Positions 53,679 to 64,000 of a DNA stretch of 64,000 nucleotides are shown one piece after another (within the stretch, counting starts at the first letter, position 1; each line of letters opens with the position of its first letter). Location: assembly GCA_964036665.1 (NCBI GenBank), contig OZ038527.1, forward strand, positions 5,890,001-5,954,000. The letters are read 5' to 3'. The position numbers and the translations under genes were made by a program. This DNA comes from Gordius sp. MW1 (lineage: Eukaryota > Nematomorpha > Gordioida > Gordea > Gordiidae). Below the pieces are notes generated by a model that worked only from the letters and a program-made list of their open reading frames with translations, ran no database searches and was not told the origin of the DNA.

Positions 53679-56600
53679 CTATAACTATTGTACCAGTTTG
53701 ATTTGTCAATCACATTCAGTTTTCGTTTTTAAATAAATGGCAATTAAAAAACACAATATTATATTATATAAATTCCATTGAAGAATTATAAATGAACATG
53801 ATAACTTAAAATTAAGAGTAAAGTCGACTGCTAAAAATTACATGGCAAAGGTTTAATGAAATTCTTAAATAAATTAGCGTTTGCAAATTTATTGAAAGAA
53901 AATTAAAAATTGGTTAAAGTAGAAATAAATAAATAGAATTACTGTATTTTTATATCGAAACATATGGTTTATTGTATAGTAGCTCAAATACTATTAAATT
54001 GAATAGAATAATTCTATGCATAAAATTAATAAATAATGAAGTAGTTTAACTCCTTTAAAAGACATAAGTTAGTGATTATTTTTGGAGACTGATTAATCAA
54101 ATTCCTTTCCACAAAAATGGGACTTTCTTGCTCAACTAACAAATCAATCGATATGAAAAAAGTAAATAAAATACCATTTTGTCAAAACCATCCATGTTTA
54201 TTTGATCACACACATCAAAGTAAACAAATCATTTGATTACTAGCTTGCATTTATTATTACATTTGTTGTTTATGGGTTTTATTCTATATTAATTTAACCA
54301 TGTAACGATAAAGAAAATTATTTTAACACCTCTTAATTTAGAAATATCTTTATTTACCCGTATATTCTAGATTAAAATTTGGGGTTACTAATTTAAACTG
54401 CATGTTCTGCTTATAGGCAAAATGGGTTCAACATAGCACATTCAGAGCTATATTATATGTTTTTTGTTATTAAAATTAACAAAAAATTTATTTCTATTCC
54501 TTTTAGTCTATAATCTTAGTATTTGTTTTGCGTAAAAATAATTTGTAACAAATTCTAAAATAAAAACAGGCGGAATAGGGCAAGCTCAGCAAATAAATAA
54601 GACTCATGAGCAGGGATATTTAAAATGCGTGTTTGGGTTTAAATTTACCTTTACAGATAAAATATTGTTACCAACTAAAACAGCTTTGATCATGCCTTTT
54701 TCTAAAATATTTCTGCAAATCCAAACTTACCCTCCTATAATTTTTACCTCTCACTTCCTAAATAGATTTTGGTAATTGATTGGTTTAACATGCCTTTTCC
54801 CATTTATTATTCCTTTAAATCTGTTGCTAATTTTATTTAGAATTTGGGGCGATGCTATGCAAAATAGTTTGACCATATTAATTTCTTTTTATCCCGCTAA
54901 CTAGCTCTTTAGTTGGTTAAAGAACATTGTTGATTTATAGAATTACTTATACCGATTTATCCAAAATTCAACTCAATAAAATTCTGAGCATAAATGTGTA
55001 CGAACGAAAGTTGTCTCGCAACTTTGGTCAATTTAGACAATTTAAAATAAATTAAAAAAAAGAATTTATATTATACGCATTAAGTAACTCTTCATTTAGT
55101 CCGTAACCTTGATTCACGATTTATGACCCTTTTCGCTTTATTTAAAGGACGATGCTGTCAAATTATATTGGCACAAAGGGGCCAGATATTTAAAATAATA
55201 TTGACATATATATTTTTAACAAGTGATTATCACATATCATCTGCATTAATACTGTCCGTTTTGGCTTAAAATGACCAAATTTACGATAATATGCTGATTG
55301 CATAACTTTTTATGCAAATCATTTTTTTTTTCAAGCCGACCAAACTTATTTATTTCTATTAGGTATTGCTTCGCTAATTTTGAACCAGTTAATCCCTATA
55401 GTTACCATAACCAAATTTGTTGAGTCCCCCGAGAGATGAGTTTTACAACAAACGTTAAATGTGATACATGATAGGCTTCAAATTATAAATCTTCTTTAAA
55501 CATTAATTTAAGCTTTACAAAGAAAGAATTTATATTAAATTTTCAAAGTTTCGCGTATGATTTTTTAATATAAAAACTTTTTTATAATTTATAAAGAGTA
55601 AAAAATTATTACCTCTAGGGAAACGTTGATAACCTGAAAAATCTAATGTCATATACTTTTCATTCATATTGAAATATTGCAGACTACAGGCTTAATTGTT
55701 GAAAATAAACTAACATTAAACAGGGTTACGTTTAAACATATTATGCAAATATTTTGAATTTTTAACTATCGATAATAGAGTTATCTATAATAGTTATTTC
55801 TCTAATTAATGGCCACCATCATTGATGCAAATAAATTTTTTAAATTAGTTAAAAAATAATTAATCAAGATTTTATGACTTATTCTTGTTTAGAAAATGGA
55901 CTTATTATTTATATTTCTAAATAGATAAGGTCTACTGTACATTATCATCAGCAGTCCCTCTAATTTTTAAAACCTAACTAAAATATTTGGTCAGGGTCAC
56001 CCTATTGGACTGATTAGTAGATCATAATTCCGAAGTAAACATATCATCGTGGGAGCAAATATTTAATAGCTGTCAAGTTTAACCTTATTTAATGAATTTT
56101 TAACATATAAAAAAATGTGGGCTAAACACGTGTTCATGGTTTCAAATTGACCAAATCTAAAAAAAAACACTATATGCTTCTGTTTTGATATAACAAAAGT
56201 GAATTTTGTTTAAGTCATACTTTATCTAACAATAAGATTTTTTCAGATTTTTTTGGAACCTGATATCTCGAGTCTTCTCCTATGGTCTAATTATTATGTT
56301 GGAGAAAGGTTAAAACTTTTTTGTTAAAACTGAAGAACTTTCATATAAACTAAATATTTTTAATATTTTCAACAATTTTTATTTATTTTCATTATTTTAT
56401 AATTTCCACAAAACTTGGGACCCAAACTCTACATCATCCAAACGGGAGATATTTTAAAATTTTCATAAAAAGCTTTTAAATTTATGTTAATATATTTGAC
56501 ACTAGTCAACATAGAAACCACAATTAAATCCTTACCGCTTTTTAATTTATTAAATTAATTAAAGTGTCTTTCCAACATAAAAATTTTGACTAATAGCATG

Positions 56601-58795
56601 TCTGAATAGACATTTAATATAAGTCTAAGAGCGTAAAATGTTCGCTAATTTACCGCTCTGGATTAGTGTAATGAACTTATCAGAATAAAAATTATTAAGA
56701 GGGATGTAATTTCGCTTTCTAAAAACTTAACCTATTTTCCTGATTAAAAGCAATTTTCGTCAAATGGCTTCATAAATTTGCATCACAAAAAGTATAGTAA
56801 CATATTTCACGGCTCGAATAAAGATGGATTTAAAATTATCGAACATTATAGGGTTTTATATAAAATTTATAGCTCACAAAAATTATTTAACAATTTAAAT
56901 GACATAATATGACTACATTACTAGGATAATTGTATAGTAATTATTTAAATATTTATTTGAAATTACAAAATACGGGAAAACTTGCAAATTCAAAAAATTT
57001 TCTTATAAACAAATACATTTATCATTGCAATAGCGTTTTTATTACTTTATCAAAAATTCATTATTTGAAGCTTGTAAAATTATATTTGATATCTGTGTAA
57101 TTTATACTTATGTTATAAAATGCTCCTGCAGGTTAGAGACATTTGCATACCTTATATACTTAAAAATCTGTATTATGTTAATAATATTTAATACATATAT
57201 TAAAGACATAAGATATAATAAAAGTTTATTGCAAATGATATCGAGTTTGGACAATTTACTAATCTCGAATTATTTTTATAACTTGGAAGAGCTTTCTAAT
57301 ACTTTACTTAGTATCCTACAATTTCAGATTACATTCTACTATGTAATAAGTTATATATATATTATAAAGCGATATTGTATTGCAACTAACTATTTTTGTT
57401 AGTTCAAGAACTTTAGTGGTATAATTATGTTTATTAAATTAAAGTCTTCTGATTAAATAAAAATCAACTTTATGTGATGATTTATTAATGTATGATTTTT
57501 CATTAATATATAAATGATTAAATATTCTTAAGAAATTAATTAATCTCTATATTGTTTATATAGATAATAAAGATATAACGCAAACTTCTCTCTATCCAAT
57601 TTTGACTTTGGTTAGCTAAATAATAATCAAATATTTATTAAAACTTTCAAAATAATTGCCATAACACAAAGCTGGACCCCTTAGAGTGAATATAATATTA
57701 ACATAGTTTTAAAGCTTGTTACAATCAATCAATCAATAAATCGATTTTTTAGCAAGATATTAATTTACACTCAATTTTATTTGTATCTGTTTTAAATAAT
57801 GACACAGGAATATTTAATTATTTCTATCTTTAAACCTTATTGCCTTCAACGTACATCAATAATTTAGCAAAAACAATAAGTAATTTGTTGTGGTTCATAT
57901 AAGTTTAGCAAGCTTCGTCTCTAATTTGCAGTCCGATATTACCTGATACCTTGTGATGAAATGCTTGCTAAATTATCATTATAAATATCAGGTTATTTGT
58001 AATTTTTTAAAGATTTATCCCAATTAATTTAAGAGCAAATAATAAACAGTCAAATGTTGTTGGAAAACAACACATTGTTTTTCGCGTTAATTTCCGAAAT
58101 ATAATGTAAATAAATAATGGCAATGAGCAAATTACTAAAAATCAATTAAATCTTGTAATTTTTCTCTTCCATTCCACTAAATATTAATTAAATGTCGTCA
58201 AGCAAACTTTTCCACAAGATTTAATTATATGTAAATGCCAAATGGAATAAATAACCAAACAAATATATCAACAAAATAAATCGTTTTACTCACTCGTTAA
58301 GCCATAAAAATAAAAAGTCTTTATTACTTCAACACCATGTTTTTTATGTTACTATTAACAATCAATACAAGCTTTAATTCAATTAGATCAACAACATCGC
58401 AAGCAACAATTGATTTAAAAAGAAACACGCCGATTTTAGTTTACCATTCCTCATTTAATTATTCAAACATCAAGTGAGGTAAATTATTTTATCTAATGCA
58501 TGTTAAGAAATAAAATATAATTCGAATTCTGCAAATAGTTTAAAGTGATAAAAATGAACTTTGATTTAAGTTACCCCCATTGTCCAGCTTTATGCAAATA
58601 AGTATAGTAAATTAAATTTAACTAAAATGATATTTTAATATCCTTAAGCAATTACAATTTCGTAAAAATTACCTGAAACTTCTTATAAAAACGCTCTTTT
58701 ATTAATATATGTCTCCAGATTTTATCAAATATAAAATTAAGCGTCTTTGCAACTAAGATTAACGGATTAACGCAATTTATTTGAAAATATTAAGA
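53679..58795. other. 5.1 kb of A+T-rich DNA without recognised feature
   Basis: The longest stretch without any transposon I could identify. The only frame of note (57175-57402, 75 codons, Asn/Ile/Tyr-rich) has the composition of its surroundings and is not supported as a gene. Confidence 0.4.
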
Positions 58796-58803
58796 CGATG
58801 GAC

Positions 58804-58962
58804 CATGGGCGTAGCCAAGGGGAGGCAGGGAGGGGCGGCTGCCCCCTCTAACTCCATTTTTTTAATTTATTAATAATATGGCTAAAATTTAAAAAAATTT
58901 TAACTTTGACCCTCCCTAAATAATTATTGCCCCCTCTAATTTAAATGCTGGCTATGCCCAAG
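58804..58962. mobile_element. GGGCGTAGCCA-type MITE with near-perfect TSD
   Basis: CATGGGCGTAGCCAAGGGGA...GCTGGCTATGCCCAAG, flanked by CGATGGAC and CGTTGGAC (7 of 8). Confidence 0.8.
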
Positions 58963-58970
58963 CGTTGGAC

Positions 58971-59465
58971 CATAATGCCGTCTTTAAATAAGCATTCAAA
59001 TTGATTTAAATTAATATATGATTTTATAAATCTATAGTTTATTTTAATTGATAAGAGTTAGGAGTGTCTTGATAAACTAGTCGAATACAAATTTACATAA
59101 CCCTTAAATTGCTAAATAATGAGAGATAATTACAATTTCTAAAGAAATTGTGCGCAATATTTAAACTCACTTCAGTTTTTTGAACCATACCAAAAATTTC
59201 GGGTAAAACATTGGGTTTCGTTATAAAATAGCTTATAGTATGGAATTTTAGGAGTTTGCAACAGTGTTATATATTTTATTGATTTAATAGGTCTGTAAGC
59301 TAAATCATTTGGAGCAAAATTGGAAATATATCATTTAACTAAACTATGACTCTATTGAACCACGAATATAAAATCAGTTATGTCAAAAATATAATTTTAA
59401 GGACTTAATTTAATGATAAAGGCTTAAAAATGAATGGGAGAAATTTCAAATGGCATTTAAAAATA
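58971..59465. other. A+T-rich DNA, no gene recognised
   Basis: No feature seen. Confidence 0.4.
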
Positions 59466-59473
59466 CTTATAAC

Positions 59474-60266
59474 CAGGGGTTTGAACCCGCCCAAAATAAA
59501 ATCGGGTTCGTGTTCGGGTTTGGCATAAATTTTGAAACCCGGTTCGGGTTCGTGTTCAGGTTTGGCTTAAATTTTGAAACCCGGTTCGGGTACAGGTTCG
59601 GGTTCAAGAAATTTTTACTAATAATACATTTTTACCTTCAAAAAATTATTGAATAGTTAACTTAATTTTTAAATAGCACCTAATTAAATTCACATGCCAA
59701 TTGTTTAATGGGGTTATTTTCCTTCACCATTTTTAGACTCTAAAAGAGAATAATTAAATATATGTCCTATTCTTATTTAAACATTGTATAATAATAATTA
59801 GACCTCAGTAAATTTTACAAACAAGTGAGAAACAAATTTAAAATTATAATAAAACATCTGATATTTCTTTATATTAAATGTTAAAGTACATATATTTAAA
59901 GTATTTTACAATTATTATATAAATTATAGTAAAATATATATCAATTATATATATAATACTTACAAATAATTTTTTGTATTGATTAATGAATGAAAAATGC
60001 CGAAAACATAGAAATATTGAAATTAAAATCATATGGTTTTCTTCTTTCGTTACATTCTCATGATAGAGAAAACTGAGATATTCAATTTCATTCACAATAT
60101 ATTTTTGAATTAAAACCCGAACCCGACCCCTTTTTGTATTTATCGGGTTCGGGTTCGGGTTTTAAGGGTATTTTTAAAAATGGGTTCGGGTTTGGGTTCG
60201 GGTCTTGTAAAACATCGGGTTTTACCCGGTTCAGGTTCAGGGGTTCGGGTTCGGGACAAACCCCTG
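59474..60266. mobile_element. 793-bp hAT-type element with perfect 8-bp TSD
   Basis: The ends CAGGGGTTTGAACCCG and CGGGACAAACCCCTG are inverted repeats. CTTATAAC flanks both sides (59466-59473, 60267-60274). Subterminal GGTTCGGGTTCGGG arrays lie at both ends (59500-59605, 60110-60255). The A+T-rich middle has no transposase; the frame at 59874-60095 is not credible. Confidence 0.9.
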
Positions 60267-60274
60267 CTTATAAC

Positions 60275-61005
60275 CTACGACGACTTCATATGCCGTTTAG
60301 ATTTATACACGAATGATGTTTTTAAAAATGAGTCCATCAATTATAGGTCAATAAAATTGGATTAATATTAAATATAAATATTTAAGAGAGTTAAACAGAT
60401 GAAATTTTTTACAATAAAAGTTGAACTTGTATCTTCGTAGGAAAAATTTTTTGATTAATATTTTTCATTTAAGGCGAAAAAACGTTTTTTAAATAAATTG
60501 TGTCTTTCGTCAAAAAATCAACTTAAAAAGAAAAAATTAATTTTATTTTTGCTGGTCGATTGACTCCCGAAAGGAAATTTTAAGCAGCAAAACCATATAT
60601 GATTCGCAAGTTCGCAAGCTATGTCGTGTCGTTATATAATTTAGTTATTTTTCCAGACCTAATTTGTGCATTTTAAACTTTAATGATCATATGCGCAATT
60701 TAGGATTATTATGTTTTATACAATCATGTTATGCTAAGATCTTTTTAGATAAAATATTAAAATGGCGACAATCTCCATTGATTTGTATTAAATCGAAATA
60801 ACTACACCTGATCAAATTACACGCATATATGGATAGATACAACAATTTTTGTGTCACACTTGGGTAAATAGAAGGCAATTGATAAAAATATAATGGCTTT
60901 GAAGTATTTAATGAAAGGGAGATCTTATTTATACATAATTACAGGATACTTTAAAGGTCAATCTTATTTATAATAAATAATATCATTTGCTAGACAACTT
61001 GTTAA
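60275..61005. other. A+T-rich DNA, no gene recognised
   Basis: No feature seen. Confidence 0.4.
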
Positions 61006-61015
61006 TATATTAAAG

Positions 61016-61617
61016 TAGTGGTGAAACGCTTAGCACCAGCGCGTGTAGCGCCTCCCATCTACATAGCATAGTCGCTTGGATGCGCTAAAGTTATAGCACA
61101 TAGTCACTTGGAGGCGCTAAAGTTATAGCACATAGTCACTTGGAGGCGCTAAAGCTATAGCACATAGTCACTTGGCGGCGCTAGAGCTATAGCACATAGT
61201 CACATAAGGCGCTAGAGCTATGGCACGTAGTCACTTAAAGGCGCTATAGCGTTGCGCTAACATTGTTATAGAATTTATAGGTTATTTTGCATTATTAATT
61301 TCATTAATATACGCACATGTGGTGCCACATCTGCGCATAATAATGCAATTAAACCTATGATTTTATAACAATGTTAGCGCCACGCTATAGCACTAGCGCC
61401 TTATGTGACTATGTGCTACACCTCTAGCGCCTCCAAGTGACTATGTGCTATAGCTTTAGCGCCTCCAAGTGACTATGTGCTATAGCTTTAGCGCCTCTAA
61501 GTGACTATGTGCTATAGCTTTAGCGCCTCCAAGTGACTATGTGCCATAACTTTAGCACCTCCAAGTGACTATGTGCTATAGCTTTAGCGCCTACCAAACG
61601 CTATTTCACCATCACTA
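61016..61617. mobile_element. 602-bp foldback element with tandem-repeat arms and 8-bp TSD
   Basis: The ends TAGTGGTGAAACGC and ATTTCACCATCACTA are inverted. TATTAAAG flanks both sides (61008-61015, 61618-61625). Each arm is an array of about 36-bp units containing CATAGTCACTTGGAGGCGCT and AAAGCTATAGC (five or six units per arm, right arm inverted). The centre of about 100 bp (61260-61370) is also inverted (TAACATTGTTATAGAATTTA versus inverse). No coding capacity. Confidence 0.85.
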
Positions 61618-61901
61618 TATTAAAGAGCTTCCCAAATTTAATCTACTTTCCTAACTTTAACTATATAAATTAGATTTATTATTATTTGAATATATAATTG
61701 TTATAATAAAAAATTTTTATTACATAAACATTCATTTTATGAGGCGATTTAAATATTTTTATTAATAATTTAATATGATTTTTAATTTATTTTATGTTTT
61801 AATTTTAAATAAATTGTCTTTTGTTTGCCATGCCATAATCGACCAAATTACTGTTACATCATAATTTAGAAAAATCTTATTCTTGTAATCAATGTTCTTC
61901 A

Positions 61902-62493
61902 TAGATATATTATCAGGAATTGTCGAGGGTGTTAAAAACAAATTATAATTATTATAATATTTCGTACTCATAGAGGACATCATCAGATAAGTAAAATAAA
62001 TTTAAATAAAATAGAATATAAACTAAATAGAATGTTCTTTTGGTAGTGGTAAATTAGCGTGCAACCAAGGGTAGAGGGGGTACCCCCCCCCCCCCCCATA
62101 TCTTCATTTAGAGAATGGGATTAAGTCTTCTTACTTTATATCGCCCCAACGTGGTACCAACAGGAGTATCTAACAACATTTTAAAGGAAAATCATTCGTC
62201 AAAACAAACAATCAATTTTACTTTTTACAAAATCATATTTTGAAAGGAAGACATTAGAGTCCTTCTTTATTAGAAGACTTAACCCCACTCTAAATGAAGA
62301 TATGGGAAGGGTAGGCCTCTAGCCTTGGTTACACACTAATTTATCACTACCATAAGAACGTTCTATTTAGTTTATATTCTATTTTATTTAAATTTATTTT
62401 ACTTATCTGATGATGTCCTCTTTGAGGACGAAATATTATAATAAAATTATAATTTGTTTTTAAAACCCTCGACAATTCCCGAAAATATATCTA
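61902..62493. repeat. 592-bp palindrome
   Basis: Arms of about 230-250 bp each run from TAGATATAT to ATATATCTA. Matching words include AATTGTCGAGGGTGTTAAAA, GATAAGTAAAATAAATTTAA, GCAACCAAGG and CATTTAGAG. C runs near 62081-62096 have no exact counterpart. No TSD beside the ends. An inner TAGTGGTAAATTAG pair (about 62044 and 62340) may be the true element ends. Confidence 0.7.
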
Positions 62494-63178
62494 TAAAGAT
62501 CTAAAATCATATTTAAGAATTACTTATCGCTTTTATACCGCTTATTACATTTAACAAATATTTATATATATCGAAATTGAAGTCATTAAGTAAATTTTGG
62601 TAAAGGCAAAAAACTTTTTGTTGCTTATTTATTAAATAATTTATTCACTAGCCTTTATGAAAACTAGCCATTTCATATAATTATATGATAAATAATAAGA
62701 TTTTATTATAATTTGCATATATTAATAATATTAACTTTAATATTTAAAAAATTTTTCATTCCTAAATCAAAGCTTTAACATAATGTTCTGCAGATTAACC
62801 ATACACCTCCTTTGATCTCGATTGCACTAACAACTATCATTTCTAATGATTATTATTGGCTAAACAAAAAAAGTGTACCAGTCTTAGCCAAATCAATTTA
62901 TTAATATAAAATTAAATAAAAATTAATTGTGCACACTGTTATTTAAACTTCTAATGGACGAAATATTCAGTAAGAAGATAATTTATTGAAGCTTACCATA
63001 TGAATGATGCAAATTTTAGCGGGAGGTGTCATTTATGGGTTGTTATTCGTCCCCGAGTTATTGTCAAATACCCCAACAATCCATTTTTCACCCTTTCTAT
63101 ATATCTTACAGCCCATAGTTATATAAAAGCTTAATTCTATTCTTAGCTAAGCCTTAAAGTCACCTCACTTATAGAATT
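62494..63178. other. A+T-rich DNA, no gene recognised
   Basis: No feature seen. Confidence 0.4.
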
Positions 63179-63323
63179 ATGGGCGTAGCCAGGGGGGGGG
63201 GCAGGGGGCAATACAGAAACCTTTAAAAATTAAAAAAAAAATTATTGCCTTCCCCCCCCCCCTAATTGAACTTAAAGCGATTTCGCCCCCCCCCCCCCAA
63301 TCCGAAACCTGACTAAGCCCATG
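63179..63323. mobile_element. GGGCGTAGCCA-type MITE
   Basis: ATGGGCGTAGCCAGGGG...CTAATTGAACTTAAAGCG...CCTGACTAAGCCCATG with long G and C runs. The flanks CTTATAGAAT and CTTATGAT could be a TSD changed by an indel. Confidence 0.65.
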
Positions 63324-64000
63324 CTTATGATTAAATTCGGAATAAGGAAATTGATTCAATTCTAAAATACTTACGGTGATTGAAGCTGAATTAACATGGC
63401 AAATTTAAAAGTACTAAATAGTTTTTAGATGTTATTTATTAAAATTATAATCTCTTGGTTTATGAAAAGTAAGCATTTTGTTATTTTGTAAAAACCGTAG
63501 GTTAATGGGATTAGCTGAAAAAAGATATAAGTTTGTGGTTATTTGCACTAAATCTTAATGCCATATCTTAAAATATATAAATTTGAATAAAATATAACTT
63601 AAGTCGTTAAATGCGTGTCTAGGTAATATTAATATATAATAGTAATCGTATATTCGAAATATTGTTTCTTTTTAAATTTGAGGCGATTCTTTTTATGGAT
63701 TCAAGCCTAATTTTTGATAGACCAATCAAATTTTGTCAATGTTGTAAAAAGTGGTAAAAAACATTGCCAATACTGGATTTAATCTATTACAAATAAAATT
63801 GGTGAAACTTTAATTGCTTACTTGCTTCAATATTAATATAAATTTTAAGTGATTTTACAACACAGATATCAATAAAGAACCAATTTAAAAACAAATATTT
63901 GTTGCGAAGTCCGTTTAACTATATAAAAATTTTGTTAAGGGTTAAATTTAAATGAAATGTTAACGCCAGAATCGAAGGTTCAAATATCTACCTGTTTTCC
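63324..64000. other. A+T-rich DNA, no gene recognised
   Basis: No feature seen to the end of the window. Confidence 0.4.

Noticed and set aside
57175..57402. 75-codon frame in the transposon-free island
   Set aside because: Composition equals its A+T-rich surroundings, with no domain and no supporting context.

Overview
This is eukaryotic, animal-type (invertebrate) DNA. It is strongly A+T-rich, has a split nuclear gene with GT-AG intron borders, and is dominated by eukaryotic transposable elements: Helitron and Helitron-like elements, Ty3/gypsy LTR retrotransposons, many hAT-like elements and MITEs with 8-bp target-site duplications (TSDs), a LINE-type reverse transcriptase fragment and tRNA-like SINE modules. 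I cannot place it below 'invertebrate metazoan'. Elements with central tandem arrays and an ACGG-type microsatellite recall the pearl/HINE elements known from bivalves and arthropods, but that is weak evidence.

Only one host gene is recognisable: the last two exons of the succinate dehydrogenase membrane-anchor small subunit (SDHD/CybS) at 9689-10319 (+), with a 254-bp intron. Its 5' exon(s) could not be found.

Layout. 1-452: a Helitron 5' end abutting the 3' end of a small Helitron-like element. 589-5790: hAT-type GC-rich blocks and a Helitron with both ends (1801-5103) that carries a frameshifted helicase fragment and a 3 x 217-bp array. 7.7-12.4 kb: inverted-repeat MITEs around SDHD. 12.4-25.9 kb: a nested stack. 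Gypsy copy A (+) is split inside reverse transcriptase by complete gypsy copy B (13900-23256, minus strand, two LTRs, 5-bp TSD GGTAC). B is itself split inside integrase by a 2.8-kb hairpin-ended Helitron-like element (16959-19797) made of tandem arrays. A is also hit by a 176-bp hAT-type MITE (23484-23659). 24.7-25.9 kb: a head-to-head inverted LTR pair. 25890-27980: a hAT-type element carrying a LINE reverse-transcriptase fragment; a paralogous empty site lies at about 11.4 kb. 28.4-33 kb: Helitron helicase and hAT transposase remnants. 37.0-39.4 and 40.6-42.6 kb: further copies of the hairpin-ended family. From about 42.6 kb to the end the DNA is A+T-rich without recognisable genes, sprinkled with short non-autonomous DNA transposons, many with intact TSDs.

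The most distinctive observations are: a primer-binding site in gypsy B that looks like the 3' end of a selenocysteine tRNA and extends well beyond 18 nt; the dimer-like organisation of B, with a second 5' half and a second polypurine tract; and the hairpin-ended family with alternating 107/128-bp units and tandem 3' ends. Every transposon protein seen here is broken or partial. All comparisons were made by eye; no database search was run.
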